64,000 bases of DNA from NCBI GenBank assembly GCA_946998205.1, contig CAMPYJ010000008.1, forward strand, positions 1-64,000, given 5' to 3'. The stretch comes from an uncultured Prevotella sp. Lineage in GTDB: Bacteria > Bacteroidota > Bacteroidia > Bacteroidales > Bacteroidaceae. This document shows, piece after piece, positions 26,030 through 35,315 of the stretch. The stretch's first letter is position 1; every line of letters starts with the position of its first letter. A program made the translations under genes and the position numbers. The notes under the pieces were generated by a model. The model was not told the DNA's origin, did no database searches, and saw only the letters and a program-made list of their open reading frames with translations.

Positions 26030-26455
26030 ATGATTAAAGAGCATATCGTTTACCTCGCACTTGGCGCCAATCTGGGTGACAGACGGCGAAACATTCGTCA
26101 GGCTATTGTAAGAATAGCAGAACAGATTGGCTCCGTAGAACGCCAGTCTTCGCTATACGAAACACAGCCATGGGGATTCTCATCGCCCCACGCTTTCATC
26201 AACGCTTGCATCTGTTGCCGCACCAACATGAATCCGCTCCAGGTGTTAAGAGCCACCCAGATCATTGAAAAAGAGCTGGGACGAGTGGAGAAGACACATG
26301 CTCAAGTTTACCAAGACCGCTGCATTGACATAGACATTTTGTTGTTTGACCATCTCAACATCCAAACTCCGGAGTTGACGATTCCGCATCCATTGATGCA
26401 TGAGCGCGAGTTTGTGATGGTTCCCTTGCGTGAGATACTCACTGACGGAGAATAA
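26030..26455 (+). CDS. folK: 2-amino-4-hydroxy-6-hydroxymethyldihydropteridine diphosphokinase
   Basis: A 141-residue folate-pathway kinase (HPPK), slightly shorter than the usual 150-160. Motifs are ALGANLGDRRRNI, YETQPWGF, and RCIDIDILLFD with the metal-binding Asp pair. It ends the ftsX-to-folK run and converges on rpsO. Confidence 0.94.
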   Translation: MIKEHIVYLALGANLGDRRRNIRQAIVRIAEQIGSVERQSSLYETQPWGFSSPHAFINACICCRTNMNPLQVLRATQIIEKELGRVEKTHAQVYQDRCIDIDILLFDHLNIQTPELTIPHPLMHEREFVMVPLREILTDGE

Positions 26456-26492
26456 AAAAAGTAGGAGAAAACGAAAATTGTTTCCTCCTACT
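26454..26492 (-). terminator. Terminator of rpsO (possibly bidirectional)
   Basis: GTAGGAG/CTCCTAC stem between the convergent folK and rpsO genes, with a run of seven A on the folK side that becomes a U-tract for rpsO transcripts. Confidence 0.75.
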
Positions 26493-26524
26493 TCATTCCT
26501 TAAGCTAAATAGCACGTTGGCGTT

Positions 26525-26794
26525 TTATCGACGCAAGCCAAGAGCCTTGATGATAGAACGATAACGTTCAATGTCATTATCATACAGATAATCGAGCAAA
26601 GAACGACGCTTACCCACCAATTTGGTCAACGAACGTGCCGTGTTATGATCTTTACGGTGCTTCTTAAGGTGCTCCGTCAAGTGGGAAATACGGTATGAGA
26701 ACAATGCTATCTGGCTCTCAGCAGAACCAGTATCAGTGTTAGACTTTCCGTACTGTCCAAAGATCTCTTCTTTTTTTGCTTTGTCTAAATACAT
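26525..26794 (-). CDS. rpsO: 30S ribosomal protein S15
   Basis: An 89-residue protein that binds the central domain of 16S rRNA. It has the canonical GSAESQIALFSYRI, HLKKHRKDHNTARSL and KRRSLLDYLYDND segments. It is a monocistronic minus-strand gene with its own -7 box and terminator. Confidence 0.98.
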   Translation of the reverse strand: MYLDKAKKEEIFGQYGKSNTDTGSAESQIALFSYRISHLTEHLKKHRKDHNTARSLTKLVGKRRSLLDYLYDNDIERYRSIIKALGLRR

Positions 26795-26841
26795 AGAACT
26801 TTGTTGTTAAAAAATAAAAATGTTGTGCAATAATGCGGATG

Positions 26842-26849
26842 CAAAGGTA
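26842..26849 (-). promoter_or_regulatory. -7 box for rpsO
   Basis: TACCTTTG on the minus strand, 48 bp before the rpsO ATG, with an AT-rich upstream region. Confidence 0.55.
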
Positions 26850-27030
26850 ATGATTTTAATTTATAATCCATCATGGTTTACCTATCTTTTGTTGGTAATC
26901 AGCTTATTTTTTAACATTTGCTAATTCATTATTCTTCCTGTTTCTGTACTTGAATGCCAATCAGGAATAAAAATATGATTGATTGGTTTTAATTAAGGAT
27001 ACTGGATTGCGAATTATAAATTAAAAGCAT

Positions 27031-27038
27031 TACCTTTG
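27031..27038 (+). promoter_or_regulatory. Promoter for typA
   Basis: TACCTTTG lies 29 bp before the ATG. A TTG at 27007-27009 is 21 bp upstream, matching Bacteroidetes promoter spacing. Confidence 0.6.
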
Positions 27039-27066
27039 CAGTCGTAAAAGTTTAAGGTAACAGAAA

Positions 27067-28869
27067 ATGCAAGACATTAGAAATATTGCCATCATCGCAC
27101 ACGTTGACCATGGCAAAACCACATTGGTCGACAAGATGATGCTGGCAGGAAAATTGTTCCGTGACGGACAGGATAACAGTGGACAGGTATTGGATGCCAA
27201 TGATTTGGAGCGCGAACGTGGCATCACCATTCTTTCTAAAAACGTTTCTATCAATTGGAAAGGTACTAAAATCAACATTATAGACACTCCCGGTCACTCC
27301 GATTTCGGTGGCGAGGTAGAGCGCGTGCTCAACATGGCGGATGGCTGTATCTTGCTCGTTGACGCTTTTGAAGGTCCCATGCCGCAGACACGCTTCGTGT
27401 TGCAGAAAGCCTTGCAGATAGGCTTGAAACCCATCGTCGTGGTGAACAAGGTGGACAAACCCAACTGCAGACCCGAGGAAGTGTATGAAATGGTGTTCGA
27501 CTTGATGTTCTCCTTGAACGCAACCGAAGACCAGCTGGACTTCCCCGTCGTATATGGTTCGGCCAAAAACGGATGGATGGCGGAGGATTGGAAGAAACCA
27601 ACGGACAATATCGAATATTTGCTTGACAAGATTGTTGAGGTGATTCCTGCGCCCAAGCAGCTCGAGGGTACTCCGCAAATGCTGATTACCAGTCTCGACT
27701 ACTCCAACTACACGGGACGCATCGCCGTTGGCAGGGTGCATCGAGGTGTTCTTGCCAGTGGCATGAGCGTAACCATTTGCCACCGCGACGGCAGTCAGGA
27801 AAAGACCAAGATTAAAGAACTTCATACCTTTGAGGGCATGGGGCACGCTAAGACCGACCAAGTGGGCAGCGGTGACATCTGTGCCGTCATCGGTCTGGAT
27901 CGCTTTGAAATAGGCGACACCATCTGTGACTTTGAGAATCCAGAGCCATTACCTCCAATCGCCATTGACGAGCCTACGATGAGCATGTTGTTCACCATTA
28001 ACGACTCACCTTTCTTTGGTAAGGAGGGAAAGTATGTCACTTCGCGTCACATCAACGATCGGTTGGAAAAAGAGTTGGAGAAGAATCTGGCTCTCCGTGT
28101 GCGTCCTTTTGAAGATGCTACCGATAAATGGATTGTCAGTGGACGTGGCGTTCTTCACCTCAGCGTGTTGGTGGAAACCATGCGCCGAGAGGGATATGAG
28201 TTGCAAGTGGGGCAGCCACAGGTGATTTTCAAAGAAATCAACGGTGAAAAATATGAGCCAATCGAAGAACTGACCATCAACGTGCCGGATGAATTTTCCA
28301 GCAAGATGATTGACATGGTGACACGTCGAAAGGGTGAAATGACCTCCATGGAGAGCCAGGGTGACCGTACGAACATCGAGTTTGATATCCCTTCGCGCGG
28401 TATCATGGGACTTCGTACCAATGTGCTGACAGCCTCTCAAGGAGAAGCCATCATGGCGCATCGTTTCAAAGAGTATCAACCTTATAAGGGTGAGATAACA
28501 AGACGGGTGAACGGCAGCATGATTGCCATGGAAACAGGTACGGCATTCGCTTATTCCATTGATAAACTTCAAGACCGTGGTAAGTTCTTCATCGATCCGG
28601 GAGAGGAAGTGTATGCCGGCCAGGTGGTGGGCGAACATGTTCACGACAACGACTTGGTGATTAATGTAACCAAGGCTAAGCAGCTTACCAACGTGCGCGC
28701 CAGTGGTTCGGATGATAAGGCTCGGGTGATTCCAAAGGTGGTGATGAGTCTGGAAGAGTGTTTGGAGTACATCAAGGCCGACGAGCTGTTGGAGGTTACT
28801 CCTAAGAGCATGCGCATGCGAAAGGTAACGCTCGACCATACCGAGCGCAAGCGCTTGAACAAAGAGTGA
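27067..28869 (+). CDS. typA: Ribosome-associated GTPase TypA/BipA
   Basis: A 600-residue translational GTPase of the EF-G/LepA superfamily, linked to ribosome assembly and stress adaptation. G motifs are intact: IAHVDHGKTTLVDKM (G1), GITI (G2), DTPGHSDFGGEVERV (G3) and NKVDKP (G4). Domain order follows: GTPase (1-195), beta barrel (about 200-300), two alpha/beta domains, and the BipA-specific C-terminal domain with YSIDKLQDRGKFFIDPGEEVYAGQ. It is monocistronic, with a promoter and terminator. Confidence 0.97.
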   Translation: MQDIRNIAIIAHVDHGKTTLVDKMMLAGKLFRDGQDNSGQVLDANDLERERGITILSKNVSINWKGTKINIIDTPGHSDFGGEVERVLNMADGCILLVDAFEGPMPQTRFVLQKALQIGLKPIVVVNKVDKPNCRPEEVYEMVFDLMFSLNATEDQLDFPVVYGSAKNGWMAEDWKKPTDNIEYLLDKIVEVIPAPKQLEGTPQMLITSLDYSNYTGRIAVGRVHRGVLASGMSVTICHRDGSQEKTKIKELHTFEGMGHAKTDQVGSGDICAVIGLDRFEIGDTICDFENPEPLPPIAIDEPTMSMLFTINDSPFFGKEGKYVTSRHINDRLEKELEKNLALRVRPFEDATDKWIVSGRGVLHLSVLVETMRREGYELQVGQPQVIFKEINGEKYEPIEELTINVPDEFSSKMIDMVTRRKGEMTSMESQGDRTNIEFDIPSRGIMGLRTNVLTASQGEAIMAHRFKEYQPYKGEITRRVNGSMIAMETGTAFAYSIDKLQDRGKFFIDPGEEVYAGQVVGEHVHDNDLVINVTKAKQLTNVRASGSDDKARVIPKVVMSLEECLEYIKADELLEVTPKSMRMRKVTLDHTERKRLNKE

Positions 28870-28896
28870 TTGTTCATTGAGGCCGACAAACAAAGA

Positions 28897-28926
28897 AATC
28901 CTTGTCCCATGGGGCAAGGATTTTTT
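28897..28926 (+). terminator. Terminator of typA
   Basis: AATCCTTG/CAAGGATT stem with a compact loop, followed by TTTTTT. Confidence 0.85.
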
Positions 28927-29227
28927 GTTCACACTCGGCAGTCCGACGCATTATCAGGCTATGGTGTTTCTTATCTGAATCGAGAGTTTTTCCCACACTT
29001 CCATTCGTGTGTCATCCAACCTATTAGAGGAGGCTTTTCAAAGTCATTGCTTTTGGATGCCAAACTCAATCACTTTGGATGGCAAACTCAATGCTTTTGG
29101 ATGCTAAACTCATTGCTTTTGCCATCCCATCTTCATGCTTATTGAAAAGAATGTCACATTATCGCCGTCCGCTCCAATGAGAGGAGGTAAATTAACATCT
29201 ATCTTCCTCGCAGTTTTAACGTGGGGT
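28927..29227. other. Gap between typA and the salvage locus, holding array C
   Basis: About 300 bp between convergent genes. Its only structure is the 22-bp array at 29040-29127 and GGGTCTATAAAT at 29223, similar to the end motif of the element at 10.9 kb. There is no leader of the array family here. Confidence 0.5.
29040..29127 (+). repeat. 22-bp tandem array, copy C
   Basis: Four units of exactly 22 bp begin at 29040, 29062, 29084 and 29106. Units read AAACTCAATGCTTTTGGATG with small changes, so the same CAATGCTTTT core and CAAAC joint as in arrays A and B recur. The upstream leader seen in A, B, E and F is missing. Confidence 0.8.
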
Positions 29228-31084
29228 CTATAAATATTTTTTCAACACGTTGGTCCACACTTCATACCCCTTTTCTGTCAGATGCAAGCCATCGTAGGTA
29301 AGTTCTTGGCGCATGATATGTGTGCCTGGCTCAGTAAATAGGGGGAAGAGATTGATGTAAGTAACGTGGTGCTGCTTGGCCCATGCCTGCAACCTCGCAT
29401 TGATTTCAGGTATCTGTTCGGTCTTGCCCACCAGTCGTTTCCATCTGCCTGTTGATTCGCGGATAGGAAGCAAGCTTTGCAGATAGAGCTTGGTTTGTGG
29501 CGATTCGCGTCGAATGCGTTCCGTCAGTCGTATAATCATGTTGGCAATGCTGTCGGTGCTGAGGTCGTGGCTCACGTCGTTTACCCCAACCATCAAGAAT
29601 ATCTTGGCGGGATGTGCGGGCAAGATGGTGTGCAGTCGGTCGTAAATGCCTGTGGCTACATCGCCACTGATGCCGCGGTTGATGACGTTTTTGTTACCCA
29701 ACTTAGCAGCCCAATCTTTGCCACCCTCCGTAATGCTGTTTCCCAACATCACGATGTTGTTTTTCTGTATGGCAGGTTCGTTTTCAAATTGCAGCATGCG
29801 TTGGTAGTAATGCTCGTGGTACAAAGGTTCCTCATTGGTGATGCTTGCTGCAACGGCGTTGGCCACCAAGGCCCGCAAACGCACGGTGTTACCCTTGTCA
29901 TGCGGATGTACGCAGTTGGTAAGCAGGATGATGGAGAGGTCGTTCACCGGGTCTATCACGATAGAAGTACCCGTATATCCCGTATGTCCGTAGGTCTCGT
30001 TGCTCAACAGATCGCCTTTGTTCGAGGCGTATGGCGACGACACGTCCCATCCTAAGCTGCGTCCAAACTCTTTCAGGCTTGATGGAATGGTGCGCATGGC
30101 TTGGATGGTGTTGGGTGACAGGATGCGTCTGCCGTTCCACGAACCGCCGTTTTGCAGCATGGCACAAAGCACAGCCAGGTCGGAAGCTGTAGAAAACAAG
30201 CCCGCATTGCCTGATATTCCCGCGTTCATGATGCGTGCCAAGGGGTCGTGAACCTGTCCCTTGAGCACTTGTCCGTTGGCTTGTTGCTCGGTAGGAGCGA
30301 GGGGATAAGCGGCAGCATCGTTTCTTTTGCCCCATCTTGGCTCATCGGTGTTCGTCCAATTTCCCTTTTTATCTTGCGCGCAGGGTATGAAATCGGTGTG
30401 GTTCATACCCAAAGGAATGAAGATGTTTTCGGCACAAAAAGTTCTTAACGATTGATGGGTAATGTGTTCAATGATGCGTTGCAAGGTGATATAGTTAAGA
30501 CAACTATACCGCATGTCCGTTCCCGGTTTGTATTGTCGCTGGCATTGGTCGATGTAACGTGCCAACACTTGTTGCTTGTCAGCGCCGCGCTCGCTGCTCA
30601 ATTGTTTGACGGGAGCGTAGGGTGGCAGACCTGATGTATGCGTCAGCAGGTTGCTGATGCGTATGGTCGTGGTGTCATTTTGTTGGCTGTTCCAGCTTTG
30701 AAAGTTGGGCAGATACATCTTGACGGCATCCTCGGTGCGCAGCATTCCCCGTTCAATGAGGAGCATGACGGCCATGGCCGTAGCCACTGGTTTGGTACAC
30801 GACGCCAAGTCAAAAACCGTATTCGTGGTCATGGGTTCCACCGTCGGAATGAGTTGACGGTTGCCGTAGGCTTTGAGATAGGCCATCTTGCCATGCCTGA
30901 CCACCGCTAACACAGCCCCGGGAATTTGCTTTTCACGGATGGCTTGGTTGATAACGCAGTCAGCATTTTGCAGTCGCATGCTGTTCATGCCTACCTGTTC
31001 GGGGTAGACTGCCGGGATGTCGTTGGCCCTTACGGAGGAAAGCATCCCCACCATCAAGAGCAACAGAAAACTCATTCGTTTCAT
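29228..31084 (-). CDS. Serine beta-lactamase-like hydrolase fused to an SGNH/GDSL hydrolase
   Basis: A 618-residue exported protein (signal peptide about 1-20). Residues about 25-400 form a class C beta-lactamase/DD-peptidase-like domain: SxxK is SCTK (Ser95, Lys98), the Tyr motif is YSCLNY at 193-198 with Cys where YxN enzymes have Asn, and the third motif is HTG in YGHTGYTG. Residues about 425-618 form an SGNH hydrolase: GNSITEG (block I), NRGISGD (II), GVND (III) and DGLHLTEKGY (V). In this locus it could trim stem peptides and O-acetyl groups from cell-wall fragments; that is inference. It is the last gene of the salvage operon, 31 bp after murQ. Confidence 0.85.
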   Translation of the reverse strand: MKRMSFLLLLMVGMLSSVRANDIPAVYPEQVGMNSMRLQNADCVINQAIREKQIPGAVLAVVRHGKMAYLKAYGNRQLIPTVEPMTTNTVFDLASCTKPVATAMAVMLLIERGMLRTEDAVKMYLPNFQSWNSQQNDTTTIRISNLLTHTSGLPPYAPVKQLSSERGADKQQVLARYIDQCQRQYKPGTDMRYSCLNYITLQRIIEHITHQSLRTFCAENIFIPLGMNHTDFIPCAQDKKGNWTNTDEPRWGKRNDAAAYPLAPTEQQANGQVLKGQVHDPLARIMNAGISGNAGLFSTASDLAVLCAMLQNGGSWNGRRILSPNTIQAMRTIPSSLKEFGRSLGWDVSSPYASNKGDLLSNETYGHTGYTGTSIVIDPVNDLSIILLTNCVHPHDKGNTVRLRALVANAVAASITNEEPLYHEHYYQRMLQFENEPAIQKNNIVMLGNSITEGGKDWAAKLGNKNVINRGISGDVATGIYDRLHTILPAHPAKIFLMVGVNDVSHDLSTDSIANMIIRLTERIRRESPQTKLYLQSLLPIRESTGRWKRLVGKTEQIPEINARLQAWAKQHHVTYINLFPLFTEPGTHIMRQELTYDGLHLTEKGYEVWTNVLKKYL

Positions 31085-31115
31085 CGTTGGTATGTTTTTA
31101 AGTTAAGAGTGGTCA

Positions 31116-31943
31116 TCATTCGTCTTTCTTGGGTAGTTTTGTTTCTTGCAACACCTTTTCTACCGAGCCGTGAAGCAGCAGCAGACTTTTGGCTTTACCG
31201 TAGTCTAACCCCAGTATGTCGACCAGCATGCGCGTGCCACGGTCTACGAGTTTTTGGTTGGTCAGCTGCATGTTGACCATCTTGTTGCCCTTCACGCGTC
31301 CTAATTGTATCATGACAGCGGTACTAATCATGTTGAGAATCATCTTTTGTCCCGTACCCGATTTCATGCGTGAGCTACCGGTGACATACTCCGGTCCTAC
31401 AATCATTTCGATGGCGATGTCCGACTCGGCTGCCATTGGCGAATCAGGATTGCTGGTGATGCAGGCTGTCAGAATACCATGTTCGCGTGCATCACGCAGT
31501 GCGCCCACAACGTATGGCGTCGTACCCGATGCGGCAATGCCAATCACGGTATCATTGCTGTTGATGTTATGCTCTGCCAGTTCGTTCCAACCATGTTCCT
31601 CATCGTCCTCTGCCGCTTCAACCGCATTGCGCAAAGCCGTGTCGCCACCAGCAATGAGTCCGATGACTAATGTTTTTGAAACGCCGAAGGTAGGCGGCAG
31701 TTCAGAAGCATCCAACACGCCTAAACGGCCACTGGTTCCGGCTCCCATGTAGAAAATTCGGCCGCCTTGTTTCATCCTTGGTACAATCAGCTTGACTAAT
31801 TTGGCGATTTGTGGAATGGTTTTTTGTACGGCCAACGCCACCTTTTGATCTTCGGTGTTGATGTCTTGTAAAAGTTCTTCTACCGACTTATGTTCCAAGT
31901 CGTTGTACAATGAGGCTTGTTCGGTTATCTTCTTAAAGCTCAT
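31116..31943 (-). CDS. murQ: N-acetylmuramic acid 6-phosphate etherase
   Basis: A 275-residue SIS-domain lyase that splits the lactyl ether of MurNAc-6P, giving GlcNAc-6P and D-lactate. Signatures are FYMGAGTSGRLGVLDASELPP, GLIAGGDTALRNAVE.AEDD, GIAASGTTPYV and SSRMKSGTGQKMILNMIST. The start at MSFKKITEQ is preferred over an upstream in-frame extension. It is the cytoplasmic end point of MurNAc salvage, 17 bp after the kinase gene. Confidence 0.96.
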   Translation of the reverse strand: MSFKKITEQASLYNDLEHKSVEELLQDINTEDQKVALAVQKTIPQIAKLVKLIVPRMKQGGRIFYMGAGTSGRLGVLDASELPPTFGVSKTLVIGLIAGGDTALRNAVEAAEDDEEHGWNELAEHNINSNDTVIGIAASGTTPYVVGALRDAREHGILTACITSNPDSPMAAESDIAIEMIVGPEYVTGSSRMKSGTGQKMILNMISTAVMIQLGRVKGNKMVNMQLTNQKLVDRGTRMLVDILGLDYGKAKSLLLLHGSVEKVLQETKLPKKDE

Positions 31944-31960
31944 GACGTATCCTCCTGTTT

Positions 31961-32809
31961 TTATAATGTGTGGTATTTGAGCAGTCCCTCCATAGGGGCT
32001 TTGCTGATGGTTCCTATCTTCACGCCCAATGCCTGTGCGGCTTCGGTTAGTTCCGATTGATAGACAAGGGCGATGGTGCCAATGCAATTCATGGGATACT
32101 CATGGTAATCGTATTGCATGACGTTGCGGCGGATAAAATCAGAGAAAGCGTTTACCAGCAGCGCGTGCACGGCTTTGTGTGTCTTATGCTGCTCCAAGAA
32201 TACGTTAAGACTGGCCAAATAACGACTTGGGAATGGTTTGCGGTAAACATTTTCAATAATATCGGCCATGTTGGTGTTGAACTGTGCGAAAAATTCTTCT
32301 TTGAGTTGATCATCCAACTGGTTTTTTAAGAGGTCGCTCACCAACCGTTTACCTAAGTTGGCGCCACTCCCTTCATCGCCAAGGATAAAGCCGAGAGCAG
32401 GCACTTGCCACGCTATTTGCGTGCCATCGTAGAAACATGAGTTCGACCCAGTGCCCAAGATGCAGGCAATGCCGGGCTCTTTCCCACACAAGGCGCGTGC
32501 CGCAGCCAAGAGATCAGAGTTTACTTGAACCTTTTCGTCTACCGTGAGCACCTGTCGTAGGGCATTTTCAACTACCGAAACCTTTTCGGGTATGCAGCCA
32601 GCTCCATAAAAGAAGATGTTGGAAAAATGCTTGGTGGGCAGGTGAGGCAGAAGGTTTTCCGTGATTTCTGCTACCATTTCGTCGGCCGATTGAAAGACAG
32701 GATTCATCCCTTTTGTGGTGATGACCTTTCCCAATTGATTGTTTTCAATGACCGCCCAATCTGTTTTTGTCGAGCCACTGTCGGCTATCAAATATATGTT
32801 TTGTTTCAT
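31961..32809 (-). CDS. murK: MurNAc/GlcNAc kinase, BadF/BadG ASKHA family
   Basis: A 282-residue sugar kinase. It has the phosphate-1 motif IADSGSTKTDW (Asp10), the catalytic-Asp segment VNSDLLAAARAL, the phosphate-2 motif ILGTGSNSCFYDG and the adenosine motif LGDEGSGANLGKRL. In Tannerella forsythia a protein of this family beside murQ phosphorylates MurNAc at O-6 (recalled from the literature), and the same neighbour is present here. GlcNAc may also be a substrate. It is 14 bp after the DUF5009 gene. Confidence 0.88.
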   Translation of the reverse strand: MKQNIYLIADSGSTKTDWAVIENNQLGKVITTKGMNPVFQSADEMVAEITENLLPHLPTKHFSNIFFYGAGCIPEKVSVVENALRQVLTVDEKVQVNSDLLAAARALCGKEPGIACILGTGSNSCFYDGTQIAWQVPALGFILGDEGSGANLGKRLVSDLLKNQLDDQLKEEFFAQFNTNMADIIENVYRKPFPSRYLASLNVFLEQHKTHKAVHALLVNAFSDFIRRNVMQYDYHEYPMNCIGTIALVYQSELTEAAQALGVKIGTISKAPMEGLLKYHTL

Positions 32810-32823
32810 GTCGTGCAGTAATT

Positions 32824-34035
32824 TTATAATTTAATGAATATACGTTTCTTGTAGAGAATGTAGCCAAGGCTCCAAAGTATCGTGATGATGAGCAGGGCAT
32901 GGGCCAGCGACCCAAAGTCTTGTCCCAACAAAGGTGAAAAAACATCACGGTAAAGAAAACCTGTGATAGAGGTTGGCTCATCGTCAAATGGAAATCGGAA
33001 CGAACCAAACAGGATGGCGATGACACCACTCATGACAAATAAGAAAAGCGGATTCATGCCAAATACTTCAAAAAAGCGGCACCAACGCTTATATCCTTTC
33101 ACGTCGATGAGCCATATTAACAGGGCTAAAAGCGTTGAGGCCAATCCACAACTTGTCAGCACAAAGGTGGGCGACCATATCTTTTTGTTGAGCGGACAAC
33201 CATAGGCAAGCAACAAACCACTAAAGGTCAGGATGGTTCCTGCAATGAACAGCGGAACGATGTTGTGTAAAATAAGGCCTGCCTTGGGATCGTTCTGCGT
33301 GGTGGCAGTTGTGTTCTTTTGTTTACTGAAAGCCAGTTTTCCAATCAAAAAGCCAATGAGGGTGTGGGCAATGGCTGGAAATGTACTTAACAATCCTTCG
33401 GGATCGATGCCTTTGTCGTGGTACATGTGCGCATCGGTAAGAACGGCTCGGTCGACAATGGACAGGATATTTGTTTCATCATACGCAAAACCGTTGCCGC
33501 AAAACAATAAGATGGTATAGCCTATCAACAAGGTGATGACGATGCCGAGCAAGTAACGATGACGCACGGTGATGGCCAACAGGGCAGTGATGCCGTAACA
33601 AATGGCTAACCGTGCCAACACGCCTGACAGCCGAATGGTGTCGAACGACCATACGGTATGCCATATCTGCTGGCCTAAAGTGGCATCTTCTAAAGGGAAA
33701 GCCCAACGATGACAGAACCTTGAAAACCAACCAACGAATATGCCTACGAGGTAGAGTAGCAGCGTGCGGCGTATGATTTTGTAAACTGTTTGGCGGTTGC
33801 ATGCAAACTGATACTTCTGCATGGAAATGAAAATACACATTCCCATGACAAACATGAAGAAAGGAAACACCAAGTCAGTGGGTGTCATTCCGTTCCATTC
33901 AGCGTGCTCGAGGGGAGCGAAGATGTGTGCCCAGCTGCCTGGATTGTTCACGAGTATCATGCCAGCGATGGTGATGCCTCGAAGAATGTCGATGGCTAAG
34001 ATGCGTTTACTCTGTGGTTTTTGTGTAACATTCAT
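32824..34035 (-). CDS. DUF5009/HGSNAT-like multipass membrane protein (MurT/NagX type)
   Basis: A 403-residue inner-membrane protein with about 10-11 helices. It opens RILAIDILRGITIAGMILVNNPGSW and continues with TDLVFPFFMFVMGMCIF, features of the heparan-alpha-glucosaminide acetyltransferase/NagX family. Its relative in T. forsythia was reported as a MurNAc transporter in a murT-murK-murQ operon (from memory); others in the family acetylate amino sugars. Either role fits here. It sits between namZ-like and murK with 14-bp gaps on both sides. Confidence 0.8.
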   Translation of the reverse strand: MNVTQKPQSKRILAIDILRGITIAGMILVNNPGSWAHIFAPLEHAEWNGMTPTDLVFPFFMFVMGMCIFISMQKYQFACNRQTVYKIIRRTLLLYLVGIFVGWFSRFCHRWAFPLEDATLGQQIWHTVWSFDTIRLSGVLARLAICYGITALLAITVRHRYLLGIVITLLIGYTILLFCGNGFAYDETNILSIVDRAVLTDAHMYHDKGIDPEGLLSTFPAIAHTLIGFLIGKLAFSKQKNTTATTQNDPKAGLILHNIVPLFIAGTILTFSGLLLAYGCPLNKKIWSPTFVLTSCGLASTLLALLIWLIDVKGYKRWCRFFEVFGMNPLFLFVMSGVIAILFGSFRFPFDDEPTSITGFLYRDVFSPLLGQDFGSLAHALLIITILWSLGYILYKKRIFIKL

Positions 34036-34049
34036 AGCGCAATATGATT

Positions 34050-35315
34050 TTAACGATATAGATAATATTTCTTTGACAGTTGCTTAAAAGCCTTCACATC
34101 CTTGTTCCAATAAGGTGCAATATCCTCCCATCGGTTGCGTTTCATGAAGCGTTCGCGTATTTGTTTGGAGCCACAAACTTTGTCGAACATGGAGAAACGG
34201 GCCTGATTGGCATGCTCCATCACCGAGTGTTCGGGATATAAACGAGCTATTTCTTGCATAAATACAAATTGAATAGGGGTGAGCTGAACCGTTTTATAGT
34301 TCGTGATATGTATCTGAACGCCTTGCAGTTGCTCGCCTTTCCCTACGCTATAAAACGGACTAAGATGAATGGGACGGAAGGTAACGCCAGGTAATTGATG
34401 GGCATTCATGGCCTTAGCAAGTTCTTCGGCCTTAATCCAAGGGGCGGCAAACAGTTGGAAGGGTAGGGTATATCCAACGCCAATAGAGAGATAACCCAGC
34501 TCACCAACAATGCCGGTTGTTGGATAATACCAGGCGGTAATGGCTTGTGGAATGTGTGGAGACGATGCTATCCACGGCAGGTTGGTGTCTTCGTACGTCA
34601 TTTTTCGTCTCCAACGTTTCATCTTAATGACCGTTAGTTTGCATTGAACGCCATGCTTCAACATACGCTCGCCATTGAGCATCTGCGCCAATTCGCCACA
34701 AGTAAGTCCGTAGATATAGGGAATGCGGAACTGACTGACAAACGACATGCAATCATCTTCCACCACATTGCCTTCAATGTGCAAACCGCCAAGTGGGTTG
34801 GGGCGGTCGAGTACGATAAATTCGATACCGTTTTCGGCAGCCGCTTCCATGGCCAACCCCATGGTACTGATAAAGGTAAACGAGCGTGCGCCAATGTCTT
34901 GAATGTCGTACACCAAAGCGTCGATGCCACGAAGCATCTCTTTGGTGGGCTTTCGTGTCTTGCCATAGAGGGAGAAGATGGGCAAACCTGTTGTCTCATC
35001 TTTTTGGTCTTGCACCTTGGCACCTGCATGGATGTCGCCTCGCACACCATGCTCAGGTCCATAGAGCGCTACCAGTTTGACACCAGGAGCGTCATGCAAG
35101 ATGTCGATGGTCGACTTCAAATAGCGGTTAACACCCGTAGGATTGGTGATAAGACCAATGCGCTTGCCTTGCAACTGCTTGAAATTTTGACGTTCTAACA
35201 CGTCGATACCAGTTAATACTTGTTTGTTTCTTGCCGGTAATACGGGGATAATGAAACAAAGCATGAAGGCGAGTAAAGATAGTTTTTTAAAAGAATTATT
35301 CAGCATTTTCAGCAT
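34050..35315 (-). CDS. DUF1343 exo-N-acetylmuramidase-like protein (NamZ type), first copy
   Basis: A 421-residue exported protein of the DUF1343/GH171 family; characterised NamZ enzymes release MurNAc from non-reducing glycan ends. The signal peptide is MLKMLNNSFKKLSLLAFMLC onward. Conserved parts include ALYGPEHGVRGD, DIQDIGARSFTFIS and VLDRPNPLGG. The segment that in most members reads YPxxCxxEGTN..xGRGT is replaced by YYPTTGIVGELGYLSIGVGY, so the substrate pocket probably differs. I placed the start at MLKML because it opens the signal peptide; MLNNSF, 9 bp on, is possible. It overlaps the end of the ampG-like gene. Confidence 0.85.
   Translation of the reverse strand: MLKMLNNSFKKLSLLAFMLCFIIPVLPARNKQVLTGIDVLERQNFKQLQGKRIGLITNPTGVNRYLKSTIDILHDAPGVKLVALYGPEHGVRGDIHAGAKVQDQKDETTGLPIFSLYGKTRKPTKEMLRGIDALVYDIQDIGARSFTFISTMGLAMEAAAENGIEFIVLDRPNPLGGLHIEGNVVEDDCMSFVSQFRIPYIYGLTCGELAQMLNGERMLKHGVQCKLTVIKMKRWRRKMTYEDTNLPWIASSPHIPQAITAWYYPTTGIVGELGYLSIGVGYTLPFQLFAAPWIKAEELAKAMNAHQLPGVTFRPIHLSPFYSVGKGEQLQGVQIHITNYKTVQLTPIQFVFMQEIARLYPEHSVMEHANQARFSMFDKVCGSKQIRERFMKRNRWEDIAPYWNKDVKAFKQLSKKYYLYR

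Noticed and set aside
28870..29227. Non-coding RNA gene between typA and the salvage locus
   Set aside because: Only the typA terminator and the 22-bp array are visible. No promoter-terminator pair encloses a transcript.
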